From Maratus speciosus (Eukaryota; Arthropoda; Arachnida; Araneae; Salticidae): a DNA stretch of 64,000 bases. Below the pieces are notes generated by a model. The model ran no database searches. It was not told the origin of the DNA and saw only the letters and a list, made by a program, of their open reading frames with translations. Both the position numbers and the translations under genes were made by a program. Position 1 is the first letter of the stretch. Each line of letters starts with the position of its first letter. The stretch spans positions 441,751,502 through 441,815,501 of the forward strand of contig OZ010794.1 in the NCBI GenBank assembly GCA_963932465.1. The letters run 5' to 3'. Shown piece after piece: positions 28,260 through 41,098 of the stretch.

Positions 28260-28727
28260 TGGTTTGGCAGATGGGTATTCGAAAGGCTGTAACATCATTA
28301 AGATGCACTTACAATAATTTTTTCCCATTGGCCGTAAGGTAACGGAAAACTTTTGACTGTCTCTGTAATTAAGCTATACATCCGATTTTCATATAATTAG
28401 AAATGACTCAACAAAATTTTACAACAATTATATATTTAAAATTTCAGACCGTTCGGAAGGCTGTAACATCATTAAAATGCACTTGCAATAATTTTCCCCA
28501 TTGGCCGTAATGTAACGGAAAACTTTTGAATGTCCGTATAATTAAACTATACATCCGATTTTCACAAAATTTGAAATAACTCGACAAAATTTTGCAACAA
28601 TTTTATATTTAAAATTTCAGACCATTCGGTTGGGTAATTTTTTCTCTGTTATATGTGGACGGACAAACAGACGGACCGAACGACGACTATAGGTGTTACG
28701 TATTTATATAATTACGAACGCACCTAA
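28260..28727. repeat. Tandem ~178-bp repeats ending in a small hairpin
   Basis: The block GGCTGTAACATCATTAA starts near 28285 and again near 28460, each followed by CCATTGGCCGTAA and ACATCCGATTTTCA. After a GGACAAACAGACGG stretch comes a weak hairpin, TAGGTG...CACCTA (28690-28726). This echoes the hairpin/microsatellite/tandem-repeat plan elsewhere in the window, but the opposite end was not found. Similar words occur in the arms of the 720-4690 structure. Confidence 0.45.
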
Positions 28728-29055
28728 AAATCATTTAAAAACAAATGAAAACGAGATATTTTTAAAAAATTCTCCCACATAATTAACATTACTGAACAAG
28801 TGTTTTCACGTGACTGAAATAGCCTCTTACACTAGTCATGTGGAGAAATTCTAACGCTAATGTTAATCCTATGGGAGGATTCTTTACAGATTTCTCGCTT
28901 GCATTTTAATATTTTTAAAAGAGTTTTTGCATAGGGTACCCCATGTCGACAACTTTTATCGTGCATTTGTACTTTTTCGATTTTGGTTGCAGTTTTTTAT
29001 ATAAGTATACAGTTTGATTTTCAGCACCGATTCTAACCGGTTTCAAAAGTGAAAC
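28728..29055. repeat. Foldback satellite, piece 1
   Basis: Start of an array of alternating inverted blocks. Landmarks are TTAACATTA near ACTAGTCA, then CATTTTAATATTTTTAAA, then CATAGGGTACCCCATGTCGA. The same words return inverted after the Tc1 element (30600-30800), so the Tc1 element sits inside this array. Confidence 0.6.
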
Positions 29056-29057
29056 TA

Positions 29058-30593
29058 CACTGCTCAAAACAATTAAAGGATATTGCAGTTTTAGGTGGAT
29101 TTTGTATCTGCTAAACTGTTTAGCTGATTGATACATGGTCGACAGACATAGTAGGTTATATGAGAATAAATTACACATGTTTGGCAGAAAAAAATGCATT
29201 TTATTGCGCATTTGTGTACTAAAGGAAAAAAACACAATTTGTGCATATGAGAAAAAAAGAATAAGAAAAGGTGTTTTCTTCAAAGAAAATCATTTTCAGT
29301 AGGGGGTATGGTTTCCACGGGCGGCCAGCAACGTTGAACACCTTTGAGGCATGGACTCAATGAGGCTATTAATGACGAGTTGGGGTATTCTGCCCCACTC
29401 TTCCAGAAGAGCTCTTTCCAGTTCTTGGAGAGTTTGTGGGGGTTGTTGGCGGCCAGAAACTCGTCTTCCTAGAGCGTCCCAAACGTGCTCGATTGGATTC
29501 ATGTCTGGAGAACACGCTGGCCATTCCATTCGAACGATTCCTTCCTCGAAAAGGAAATCCTCCACCAGGTTTGCACGATGTGGCCTGCAGTTATCGTCCA
29601 TTAAAATGAAGTTATCTCCGATTGCTGCAGCGTAAGGGACTACAATAGGTCTGAGGATCTCATCCCTATATCGGCGACCAGTCAGAGCTCCATCTCGAAT
29701 GATGTAGAGGTCAGTGCGCCCGTCAATGGAGATGCCACCCTACACCAACACTCCTCCACCGCCAAATCTGACACTTTGGTGCACGAACGCAGGATTATTC
29801 CTACTGCCACGGTCCCTCCAGATGAAAATACGCCTATTATCCGGATGCACAGAAAAACGGGACTCGTCAGAAAACAGAATATTGCTCCATTCATTTCTTC
29901 TCCAGTTGACATGCTCGGTTGCTCACTCCCTGCGGTCGCGACGATGCCTTGATGTTAATCTAACACATACCATCGGTCGGCGAGCATACAGACCTACAGC
30001 CGGTTTCGGAGCCGGTTTCGGACAGTCTGAGTTGAAATCGTGGTGCCTGTAGCCGAGCGAAGGTGTTGTTGGAGAAGAGTAGCGTTCATGGTTCGGTGTC
30101 TCCGAGCTGTTAACGCTAAATACCGATCTTCATTGGGCGTTGTTGCCCGTCTACGACCTTGCCCTGGTCTTCGGCCTGCACATCCACTCTCCAAAAAACG
30201 GTTCCAGATCCTGGAAATGACACTTTGTGGCACTCCAATGGCTTGCGCTACTTCGGCTTGAGTTTGCCCCCCTTCTAACCTACCAACAATTCTCAAAGCT
30301 TCTGAATGTGTCAAATGACTTCGCTGAGACATCGTACTCATCGAAACAAAGCAATCACTGAATGCCGATCATCCTTGTCTTCATTCTCTTTTATCCAGTT
30401 GAAAGTCAAATTTCATTCGCTGCCGCTGAAGCGACGTTTTTGACGTCGAACTCAAAATTTGCATACTCCACAGTTTGAAAACCAGAAAAATTTGCATTTG
30501 TGATTCTCTTCTTCTATTTTCGGCAAAAAAAATTTCGTTTATATCTTTATTTTATATAAAACTTCAAATATCCTTTAATTGTTTTGAGCAGTG
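29058..30593 (-). mobile_element. Tc1-like transposon, complete ends
   Basis: Terminal repeats CACTGCTCAAAACAATTAAA and its inverse, ending GAGCAGTG, match over about 26 bp. TA lies at both edges (29056-29057 and 30594-30595). The length, 1536 bp, is usual for Tc1. It carries one broken DD34E transposase on the minus strand. Intact ends with a damaged gene suggest fairly recent insertion followed by decay, or mobilisation from elsewhere. Confidence 0.85.
29296..30341 (-). pseudogene. Tc1 transposase, broken
   Basis: The N-terminal part (from MSTMSQRSHLT at 30341) has a paired-like helix-turn-helix (GGQTQAEVAQAIGVPQSVIS). The middle has ILFSDESRFSV and the C-terminal part MDDNCRPHRA and SPDMNPIEHVWD. 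The second Asp and the Glu are 34 residues apart (DD34E). Defects seen: a 12-bp tandem duplication (CGAAACCGGCTC-like) with a frame change near 30000, a TGA at 29923-29925, and a TAG at 29740-29742 where the family has Trp. It is therefore inactive. Confidence 0.85.
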
Positions 30594-30595
30594 TA

Positions 30596-32607
30596 TCTTG
30601 ATACGCACGATAAAAGTTATCGACCTCACGTACCCTATGCCAAAAATCTTTTAAAAATATTAAAATGCAAGCGAGAAATCTGAAAAGATTTTCCCCACAG
30701 ATTTAACATTAGCGTTAAAATTTCTTCGCGTTACTAGTTTTAACCCTTTACGCGGAAAAACTCGAACTCTAACGTTAAACCTATGAGACAAATCAAGATT
30801 TGTCCCATCTTTCTCACATTTTAATATATTTTTAAGTGATTTTTTTCGGATAGGATACCCGAGGTCGAAATAAATGGTTGTGCGTTTGTTCTTTTTTAGT
30901 TTTGGTAACAGTTTTTCAATATGCGGACACTTTCACTTTCGGAAGAGGTTGGAACCTGTTCTGAAAGTGAAACTATTTTCGTATAAAAAATTGTAACGAA
31001 AATCGAAAAAGTACACTAACGCTAACATTAGATATCGACCTCGGGTATCCTGGAAAAAAAATTGTGTAAAAATATTAAAACGCAAGCGATAAATTAGAAA
31101 AGATTTTAACCATAGGTTGAACATTAGTGATCAAATTTCTTCGAGTGACTAGTGTAGACCCTTTACGCGGAAAAACTCAAGTTAAATCTATGAAAAAAAT
31201 CTTTACAGATTTCTCACTCGCATTTTAATATTTTTAAATAATTTTCGTTAAACAGGATACCTGGAGGTCGATATCTATTGTTGTGAGTTAGTACTTTTCT
31301 ATTTTCTTTGCATTTGTTTTTTTATATGAGGATAGTTTCACTTTCAGAACGCGTTCCAACCAGTTCCAATAGTGAAAATGTTCGCATAAAAAAAAATAAA
31401 AATAAAAATAAAAAACAGCAATTTAACAAATTACAACGACCATTTGGAAAGTGATTTTTTCAAAGACTAAAATTTAAGACATAAAAAATCGCACGGAGTT
31501 GATCCTACATTACGTACGCCATGGATTAAACGATAACATTCCTGGACCCATCATGACAAATTTTAAAAGAAATTTCAGTTTTACAATTTTTCGTACTGTA
31601 AATTTTTAAACTTCTACGGAGCTGGTCATACATTACGTACGCCATGAATTAAAGATTAATAGTGTTATTGCACGTAAAAATTGCAAGCAAGAAAAATCGC
31701 CTGAGACTCGTCAGATTTCCTATGAAACTTACGTAATAGCCAAGCATTTCATTGGCTGTTCGGGAAAAGGCTTTTCTATCGTAAGATTTCCAAAAAATCT
31801 CACGACCAATTTTAAATAAAATTTCATTCTTAAACTTCTAAACATCCGACAATATTACTTTCTATACCGTCGGATAGAGAAAAAAATGTACTTTTAAATG
31901 CAATTTGTTTGAAAGCTGTATCTCAATTTGTTTCTGATTTATTAATTTTTTTTTGTAGTTTTTATTACTTTTTTGTCATAGTGGCAACACTCTGTTGTCC
32001 ATCGTTGTTGAAACCAAAGGGAAATACAGATTACTGTATAGACCAATCAGATAACGAATAAATTGCGGATTAAACCGATGTAAACGTTCAGATATGCTTT
32101 TGATTTCCTACCCTGACGAGAACAATAACCATTTTTCCAAATGGTTAAAAAAAAAAAAAAGAACAAAATCGAAAAATTACAAACGCACAACTATATATAT
32201 CGACCTCAGGTATCCTATGCATACATTTATCTCTCATTTAAGCTGTATAGCTTTATCGCTGTGAAGATTTCTCCCACATACTTAACATTAGGGTTCGAGT
32301 TTCTTCGCATGACTGATGTAGCTTCTTAAGAGCTCTCTTCAGTCATGGTGAAAAGGAAAAACGCTGATGCTAAGTCTATGGGAGGGTTATTTTCAAATAT
32401 CTCGCTCAAATTTTAACATTTTTGAATAATTTTTTTTTTTTTTTTTTTTTTTGCATAGGATAGCTGAGGACGATTTACAACCTGACTAGATTTTACTTTT
32501 TCGATTTCGGTTTCAGATTCTTTTTTAAAAAATACAATTACTTTCGAACCGGTTCCGAAATTGAAACTATCCAATTATAGAAACTAGTTGGATGTGCCGA
32601 TCCCAAA
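30596..32607. repeat. Foldback satellite, piece 2
   Basis: Continues the array with a unit of roughly 415 bp (AATATTAAAATGCAAGCGA at about 30658 and a variant at about 31072). Two kinds of palindrome centre alternate, one on ACTAGT/CCTTTACGCGG and one on CTTTCACTTTCGGAA...GAAAGTGAAA. The words CGAAAATCGAAAAAGTA and ATATCGACCTCxGGTA appear in both orientations. Parts near 31440-32150 are diverged. No gene. Confidence 0.55.
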
Positions 32608-34382
32608 ACTTTCTTCTATCTTATACATCTTAGTGTTTCAAAAACTAGTTACACATGTTAATACTTCAATATTATTAGTTCAATACTACACCAACTTTGA
32701 TTTTCATCTTAAATTTCTGCTCCAGTCAATTAAACGAACTAAAAACGAGTTAATCTATATCATGATATTTGTTAAAATTAATAGTTTTTCCTTATACTGT
32801 TGTTATCAGATGTTTGCGAATAGCCGGCTTAGCAGGAAGCGAGTTCCCGCCTTTGCACGAGCCAACGATGGACAATAGAACTACGAAAAATCAAGAAAAG
32901 TATACAAAAATCGCTATCACAGAGCCCCTTTACCGCACGATATTTCCAAATTTAAGGAGAACCTGTTGGCCAAAGCCAAAAGCATGCACAAAAAGTTTGG
33001 TTCAATTGTATGCATAATTTTATATACTTTTCGATTGTACAATAAAGAAAATGGCTTAAACATCGCTATTACAGCGCCCCCCTTCCGGCAGATATTTTTC
33101 AAATTCAGGGAGGACTTGTTTGCCATAGCCAGAAACATACACAAAAAAATTGGTTCAATTCTATGCATAAATTCATATCCTTTTCGATGGTACAATAATG
33201 AAAATGGCACAGAGATCCAATTATACCGAACCCTTCTGACGGAATTTTTTCAAGTTCAGGGAAGACTTGCTTGCCATCATACACAAAAAATTTAGTTCAA
33301 TTATATACATAACTTCATACACTTTTCGATGATACAATAATGAAAATGGCACAGACATCGCAATTATAACGCCCCCTTCCGGCGGCATTTTTCAAAATTC
33401 AGGGAGGACCTTCGGGCCATGACCAAAAACAAACACAAAAAATTTGGCTCAATTCTATACATAACTTTATTCACTTCCGATGGTACAATATTCAAAATGG
33501 CACAAAAATCACTATTACAGCGCACCCTACGGGATATTTTTTTCCAAATTAAGGAAGGACCTGCTTGCCATAGCCAACAACTTAAAATAAAAATTTGGTT
33601 CAATTCTATGCATAACTTCATACACTTTTCGATGGTACAATTTTCAAAATCGCACAAAAATTGCTATTACAGCGCCCCCTACCGGCGAATTTTTCCAAAT
33701 TAAGGAAGGACTTGCTTGCCATAGCTAACAACTTAAAATAAAAATTTCGTTTAATTCTATGCATAACTTCATATACTTTTCGAAGGTAAAATTTTCAAAA
33801 TCGCACAAAAATCGCTATTACAGCGCCCCTACCGGCGAATGTTTTCCAAATTCTGGGAGGATCTGCTTGTCATAGCCAAAAACTTAAAATAAAAATTTGG
33901 TTCAATTCTATGCATAACTTCATACACTTTTGGAAGGTACAATATTCAAAATCGCTATTACAGCGCCCTCTACCGGCGATTTTTTTCCAAATTCAGGGAG
34001 GACCTACTTGTCATAATCAAAAACTTAAAATAAAAATTTGGTTAAATTCTATGCATAACTTCATATACTTTTGGATGGTACAATATTCAAAATCGGACAA
34101 AAATCGCTATTACAGCGCCCTTCCGGCGAATTTTTTCCAAATTCCGGGAGGATCTGCTTGCCATAGCCGAAAACTTATAAAAATTTGATTCAATTCAGTG
34201 CATAACTTCATACACTTTTTGATGGTACAATGGCGACAGACGGACACATAAACAGACAGACATTTTCTATAAACATGTTTTTGGGGGATCTCTGACCCCT
34301 AAAACGTGTAAATCCGTCGAAAACCGGAAGTCGAAAAATTTTTCGATTACAATACTTTCTTCTATTGAAGATAGAAGAAAGT
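32608..34382. mobile_element. Hairpin-ended element with ~150-bp tandem repeats
   Basis: The left end is ACTTTCTTCTATCTT (32608-32622). The right end is a hairpin: ACTTTCTTCTAT, loop TGAAG, ATAGAAGAAAGT (34354-34382). Nine direct repeats (about 32870-34230, period 148-152 bp) share GCGCCCCCTACCGGCGAAT and TTCATACACTTTTCGATGG. A degenerate ACAGACGG microsatellite sits between array and hairpin. This is the third element of this plan. It splits the foldback satellite. Open frames in the array follow the repeat and are not genes. Confidence 0.65.
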
Positions 34383-34567
34383 AAAAAAAAAAAAAAATCA
34401 AAATCGAAAAAGTAAAAACTAGTCCGGTTGTAGATCATCCTCAACTATTCTATGCAAAAAAAAAAAAACATTCAAAAATATTAAAATTTAAGAGAGAAAT
34501 TTGAAAATAATGCTCCCATAGACTTACCATTAGTGTTCGACTTTTTCCAAGTGACTAGTATGGGCTC
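34383..34567. repeat. Foldback satellite, piece 3
   Basis: Short continuation (AAAATCGAAAAAGTAAA, TATTAAAATTT, then GTGACTAGTATGGGCTC) between the hairpin-ended element and the piggyBac insertion. The array resumes at 41717. Confidence 0.6.
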
Positions 34568-34643
34568 TTAACCCTTTAAGACCGGGAGTTTTTTTGGTAG
34601 AAATTGAAAATTCGGGTGGTTTCCCCTTATCGATAGGATTGTA

Positions 34644-37600
34644 TCCTTCTATCTATAAAAAAAAGTTTTGATTTGGAAATGGACCAATGAAAATCTGCGT
34701 AGATATTCCGGGTAGATCCACATCCAATTTGAATGCTTAAGCATGGCCTTTCATCGTTAATATTAAAAAAATTGTTGCATACAAAAATATGAAAATCGGT
34801 GGTATTATAGAGAAATGTTTGATAAACACGCTGATGCAGACAGTTTTCAAGTCGAAGAATTATTTTAAGAGATATTTAATGCTAAAGTTGGACAAAATCA
34901 TTCCATTAAAAAAGTTTTATAGGAGCAAAAACTATACATGAGAATTTAATCATTTTTAGATCATTTTATACGTTATAAGTTCCCGGTGTGCAGATTGTAT
35001 TTATTTTTCTTATTTCACTCGTTTTTTGAGGTTTTATTTCTATTTTAAATTCAAATTTTCAACATTTCGAGAAATATTTTTTACAAATTTTAGAATATGT
35101 TATTAATTTAAACTGTTGCCAATTGTATAAACAGCGCAAACAATAATGTTTACTTCAAATTAAAAATTTATTTAACTCGTGACTATTATAAACAGAAAAT
35201 ATAAAAAGCAGGAACTCATTGAAAATTACGTCATAAAAATTATAATTACACGTGAACCCGGGTGCAGAATCGGCGCAACGCTGCGACGCACGTCGCAGAC
35301 TCTTAAGAAGGTCTGCAGACTATTTTTCAACTATTAAAATTTAGGAAAAAAAAGTTTGCTAGAAATTATTTGCCATGTGCCATAATAATACGATCCGCGC
35401 CACATGCTATTGACGATTCCCTCTGATTCCCTTTAAAATATAAATGATTCACGGAGAACACTCTAGACACGCGATCGTGAACCGCTCATTATTAAATGAG
35501 CCAATCCTCGTAGGGGATTTCTTAAGAAATCACAAAAGAAAAAAAAATCGTTCATTAGTCCGAAAATTCGGACGTAAATATCACGAATTTCGGCAAATGG
35601 TCGCCGAAAAAACAATTTCGTCAATCGTTTGCAGTTAAAATAGCAAATTTCGTCAAAGGATATCGGGAAAAAAACGTGAATTTCGCCAAAAGATTGCGAA
35701 GAAAAAACGAAATTTTGTCATAAGATCGTGAAAGAAACGTCAATTTCGTAAAAGGGCTGCGGAAAAATAGCAACTTTCATCAAAGGATGGCGGAAAGATG
35801 CGACTTCCGTCAAATGATCGCGGAAAGAACGCGAATTTCACCAAAGGGCTACGAAAAAATAGCAACTTTCGTCAAAGGATTCCGCAAAAACGCGAATCAA
35901 AGGATCGCGGAAAAAACACAAATATCATCAAAGGATCGCGGAAAAAACGCGAATTTTATCGAAGGATCGCTAAAAAATGAGAATTTCGTCAAAAGATCGT
36001 GGAAAATAGGCGAATTTCTCGAATTTTCGTGTGAAAAAATGCAAATTTCGTCAAAAGGTGGCGAAAATTTTGTCACAAGATCGAAAAAAACACGCCAATT
36101 TTGTTAAAAGGCTGCGAAAAAATAGCAACTTTCCTCAAAGGATGGCGGGAAAACGCGAGTTTCGTCAAATGATCGAAGAAAAAACGTGAATTATGACAAA
36201 GGATCGCGGAAAAAGTGCAAATTCTGTCAAAGGATCGCGGAAGGAACGTGAATTTCGTCGAAAGATCGCGGAAAAACACGGATTTCGCTAAAATATCGTG
36301 AAAAAACACATATATTGTCAAAAGATCGCGGAGAAAACGCGAATTTTTTTTCAAAGGATTGCGGGAAAAGCGCGAAATTCCGTCAAAATATCGGAAGAAA
36401 GAACGCGAATTTCGTCAAAAGATCGCGAAAAAAAGCGAACATCGTCGAAAGATTGCGAAAAAAACGGGAACATCGTCGAAAGAAAGCGAACATCGTTGAA
36501 ATATCGCGAAAAAACGCGAACATCGTCTTAAGATCGCGAAAAAAACGCGAATTTCGTCGAAAGATCGTAAGAAAACTTGAACTAAGGCAAAAGATCGCAA
36601 AAAAACGCGAACATCGTCGAATGATCGCTAAAAAAACGCGAACATCGTCGAAAGATAGCGAAAAAAACGCAAACATCGTCGAAAAATCACAAAAAACCGC
36701 AAACATCGTTGAAAGGTCGCGAAAAAAAAAGGCAGGCATCATCGAAAGATCGAGATAAAAAAAATGCGGACATCTTCGAAAGATCGAGAAAAAACGCGAA
36801 CATCGTCGTAAGGTCGCGAAATAAAAGCAAACATCGTCGAAAGATCGCAAAAAATGCGCATTTCGTCCAAGGATAGAGGAAAATAGGTGAATTCCGTCAA
36901 AGTATCGAGGGGAAAAAATGTGAATTCCGTCAAACAATCGCGGAAAAATTTGCTGCAACATTAATGTTTTCACGAGATTTTTTACAGCTGAATGGCAGGT
37001 TAAATATTAGTTAGCCATGTTTTGAGTGAAAGCATGTTAAATTTTGAACTGCACAACTAGCTAAGATTGCTAGGTAAAACATTGCATTAGAATTACTTAT
37101 AGTATTTGCATGAATTACTGAAATTTGATTCTCTCAGAATTTCAATCTGCTCCAAAAATAGCTTTTATTGCTACAAAATTAGATTTTTGCTGCTACAAAA
37201 ATGGATTTTCTTGCTAAAAAATTAGATTTTTGCTGCTCCAAATTGACTTTAGTGCACTTTCATTCCAGTATTATCACATCTATATATAATTATTGATATT
37301 TTCACATTGTATCAATCTTTTGAAAAATTTTAGAAATTGGTGTTCATATGTTATTTTTACTGTTATTCTGTTTTCTAACTTCACAAAAATTTTGACAAAT
37401 TTTATGAAACAATTTTCAGACAATGGTGTTAAAAATTTTTCAGGACAAAGATAAATTATTTTAAAAAGTACTTTCCTTTTATGTTAATCACAAATACTTG
37501 GGAGTGTTTAAGTGCATGGGGGATTGGAAAGAGGGAGTTTGTTCTTAAGTTTTGCAGACAGTTTTTAAAGTTTCTACTTGTGTTGCAGACTGCAGAAAAA

Positions 37601-38041
37601 AATTCTGCTGCTGGGCGCGTGAATTTGAAAAGAGACAGAATATTGTAAAATAATAAATTCATAAACATGCGTTAGAAGTCTTAAATAGGAGAATTTACGT
37701 CACATTTAAGTCACATTACACTTATTATATAAAATGAACAAAAAATAATATTGCAAAACAGTTTAAATTTAAAAATTGCTCGAGACATTTATTTGATATT
37801 TTAAGACGATCATAATATTTCATTTTTAACAAAAGTATTTTTACGTGAATATTAAAAAGAAAAAGAAAAGTTTGGTGAAAATTACGTCAGATTATAATTC
37901 TCAGATTCAAATTATAATTCAATCTTCCGAAATCTTTTTAAAGCCGATTAAATTATCGTCTAGTAACTATCGATTAACTAGAATCTGCGGTGTCTGAACG
38001 GGGGTTGACGAGCGTAGCTCGTAGGGGGCAGAGCCCCCTAG
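34644..38041 (+). mobile_element. Helitron-like element A, 3.4 kb
   Basis: Starts TCCTTCTATCTATAAAA after an A and ends CTAG before a T (38038-38042), the A/T insertion rule and TC...CTAG ends of Helitrons. The last 35 bases form two adjacent hairpins, ACGAGC-GTA-GCTCGT and GGGGGC-AGA-GCCCCC. Its first 600 bp match copies B and D. About 35260-36990 is extra sequence including a 31-bp minisatellite. No Rep/helicase gene, so it is nonautonomous. Confidence 0.7.
35640..36955. repeat. 31-bp minisatellite inside Helitron A
   Basis: About 40 degenerate units of the type AACGCGAATTTCGTCAAAG plus GATCGCGGAAAA, period near 30-31 bp. Because the period is not a stable multiple of three and stops are rare in it, long Lys/Arg/Glu or Phe/Arg open frames appear on both strands (for example 36315-36758 and 36383-36973). 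I do not regard these as genes. The same unit recurs at 51050-51840. Confidence 0.85.
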
Positions 38042-38184
38042 TTTGATTGAAAAAAAAAATAAAAAAATACCCGATGTCAGGTTATGACAAGAGAGGACCC
38101 GCACAATTGTGTGGGTTCGGCCTTAATGCAGCCGTTTTTGGGATAAATCTACACAATTGCGTAGCTTGGGATTATGTGTGCAAA

Positions 38185-40489
38185 TCCTTCTATATATAAG
38201 AAAAGTTTTGATTTGGAAATGGACCAATGAAAATCTGCGTAGATATTCCGGAAAGATCGGCATCCAATTTGAATGCTTAAGCATGGCCTTTCTTCGTTAA
38301 TATTAAAAAATCTGTTGCATACAAAAATATGAAAATCGGTAGTATTACAGAGAAATGTTTGATAAACACGCTGATGCAGACAGTTTTCAAATCGAAGAAT
38401 TATTTTAAGAGATATTTAATGCCAAAGTTGAATAAAATCGTTCCATTAAAAAAGTTTTATAGGATCAAAAACTGTACATAGGAATTTAATCATTTTTAGA
38501 TAATTTTATGCGTCAGAATTTCCCGGTGTGCAGATTGCATTTAGTTCTTTAATTTGACTCATTTTTTGAGGTTTTATTTCTATTTTAAATTCAAATTTTA
38601 AGTATTTCGAGAGATATTTTTTAGATATTTTAGAAAACTAGGGGGCTCGGCCCCCTACGAGCTACGCTCGCCAACCCCGTCCAGACACCGCAGACTCTAA
38701 ATGCACGCTAATTTGATCGGCTTTAAAAAGATTTCGAAAGATTGAATTATAATTTAAAAAACAGTGGCGATCTCCCTATAAACGAATTTCTATTCATTTG
38801 TCTTTGATTGGGGAATTTTAACGCCAACTCCGCTGCGGTACTACTTGATTATCCTGTCGACTAATTTCGCCAAATTATATAAATCGCCAAACCACTCGCC
38901 AAATTATACAAATTGATATAATTTTTATTTTAAATAACGAAAGAACAAATAAATTCGTACAACATTAATAAAAACACAAATAAAACGTCGAAATAAAAAT
39001 AACTTGATGACGTATACACGTGTAACAACATTTCAAAATAAGCTAATATAAAAGGAATTAAATAAAGAGAGTCTTTGTCTCCTGGTATTTTTTAACAAAG
39101 CGAAAAGAAAGTTCTTTTAAATGAGACATTTTAAATTAATTCTCAAAATATCAAATAAATGTCTAGCGCAATTTCTAAATTTAAACTTTTTTGCAATATT
39201 ATTTTGTGTTTATTTTATGTAATAACTATAATGTGACGTAAATATGACGTAATTTCTCCTAAGACTTCTAACCCATGTTAATGAATTTATTATTTTACAA
39301 TATCCTTTCTCTTTTAAAATTCACGTGTATACTTTTTATGACGTAATTTTTAATAAGTTCCTGCTTTTTATACGTAATTATTTAATTCTAATTTGAAAGT
39401 TTTTTTCCTGTTTATAATAGTCACGTGTAAATAAATTTTTAATTTGAAGCAAACATTATTGCTTGCGCTTTTTATACAGTTGGCAACAGTTTAAATTAGT
39501 ACAATTTTCTGAAATCTGTAAAAAATATCTCTAGAAATGCTGAAAATTTGAATTTAAAATAGAAATAAAACCTGAAAAAATGAGTCAAAATAAAAAAGTT
39601 AATGCAATCTGCACCCCGGCAAATTCTAACGCATAAAATGATCTAAAAATGATTACACTGCCATGTATAGTTTTTGCTACTATAAAACTTTTTTAGTGGA
39701 ACGATTTTGTCCAACTTTAGCATTAAATAACTCTTAAAATATTTCTTCGATTTGAAAACTGTCTGCATTAACGTGTTTATCAAACATTTCTGTATAAAAC
39801 CACCGATTTTCATATTTTTGTATGCATTATTTTTGTTAATATTAACGAAGAAAGGCCTCCGGTCACAAAAAAATCAAAACCGGCGGCGGCGGTGACAACG
39901 GTAGTTACTTTTTTTTAGAATAGAGAGATTGTATTAATTTAAACTGTTGCTAGCTGTATAAACAGCGCAAACAATAATGTTTGCTTAATTAAAAATTTAT
40001 TTTACACGTGACTATTATAAACTGATAATATAAAAAGCAGAAACTCATTGAGAATTACGTCATAAAAACTATAATTACACGTGAATTTTAAAAGAGAAAG
40101 AATATTGTAAAATAATAAATTCATTAACATGCGTTAGAAGTCTTAAATAGGAGAATTTACGTCACATTTACGTCACATTACACTTATTACGTAAAATGAA
40201 CAAAAAATAATATTGCAAAACAGTTTAAACTTAAAAATTTTTCGAGACATTTATTTGATATTTTAAGATGATCATAATATTTCATTTCTAACAAAAGTAT
40301 TTTTACGTGAATATTAAAAAGAAAAAGAAAAGTTTGGTGAAAATTACGTCAGATTATAATTCTCAGATTCAAATTATAATTCAGTCTTCCGAAAACTTTT
40401 TAAAGCCGATCAAATTAGCGTGTTGTTAGAGCCTGCGGTGTTTGAACGGGGGTTGACGAGCGTAACTCGTAGGGGGCAGAGCCCCCTAG
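38185..40489 (+). mobile_element. Helitron-like element B, interrupted by C
   Basis: Starts TCCTTCTATATATAAG after A (38184) and ends with the twin-hairpin terminus and CTAG before T (40486-40490). Element C (38638-39928) is inserted at a position where copies A and D read straight through (TTTTAGAAAA then TTGTATTAATTT). Without C it would be about 1.0 kb. No coding capacity. Confidence 0.7.
38638..39928 (-). mobile_element. Helitron-like element C nested in B
   Basis: On the minus strand it starts TCTCTCTATTCTAAAA and ends GGGGGCCGAGCCCCC-type hairpin plus CTAG. It lies exactly between A (38637) and T (39929) of the uninterrupted sequence seen in copy D. It shares the 3' terminus and much of its body with A and B but has a divergent GC-rich 5' part (CCGCCGCCGCCGG). 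Confidence 0.75.
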
Positions 40490-40593
40490 TATCTAAAAAT
40501 AAAAGTTTAAGCAAAAAAAGTTGTTGTTTATTGAGATAACTTTCATCAGCCACAGTGAAAATATTTGAAACAATTTTGTTTTTGGACAGACCA

Positions 40594-41098
40594 CTACAAT
40601 TTCATTTTCTGAGACGTGCTCAATGCTCGCACCCCTCTTAAGAGCCTTTGATAAATGGTATGCCCTTCACTTCGTTTGGATTGTGCCTGATCCTTCAAAT
40701 TTCTTTTTTTTTTAGTTTTTCCAGCAGCGGTATTTTGTTGAAATACCGATCGAAGTACATAAAACTGGGTCTGAACCAGAGTAAGGACTACAACAGGTCC
40801 TAAGCCTAGATCCTTGTGGACCAGGTCTGTACTTTCCCACTGGTATAATACAAAATTTAAAACTATCCCAGATGATGCTGTTACAACAGAGTGTGGTTTG
40901 TTTTTGATATACTGCTTTACTGAGGCACGTCCTAAAAAAAGGAATCGTCTGCTCATCTATGGAAAATTGTCCCTGATCTCCTGGTAAATTCAAGCAGACA
41001 CTACAGAATCTGTCGAGCATTTGCTGAACTTTCCACAATTTATTATTGATTCCTGGTGGTTTACTTTCTGTGTCGACAAAATGGAATGAATTTATCAA
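40594..41098 (-). pseudogene. piggyBac transposase fragment
   Basis: Two overlapping frames carry piggyBac-family words: MLDRFCSVC and SIDEQTIPF in one, then SVKQYIKNKP, NFVLYQW and DLGLGPVVVL in the other. These lie around the first and second catalytic Asp positions of the family. At least one frameshift (near 40950) breaks it, and both ends of the gene are missing. It is the only coding remnant left in the 34572-41712 element. Confidence 0.75.

Noticed and set aside
29682..29912. 76-codon minus-strand frame in the Tc1 element
   Set aside because: Wrong frame: the neighbouring frame carries the ILFSDESRF and other Tc1 words.
35640..36955. CRISPR-like regular spacing of a 31-bp unit
   Set aside because: Units are directly adjacent without spacers, are degenerate, and the DNA is eukaryotic.
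35640..36973. Long Lys/Arg- and Phe-rich open frames (up to 196 codons) on both strands
   Set aside because: They follow a 31-bp minisatellite; similar frames appear on both strands and shift with the repeat. No exon border or domain.
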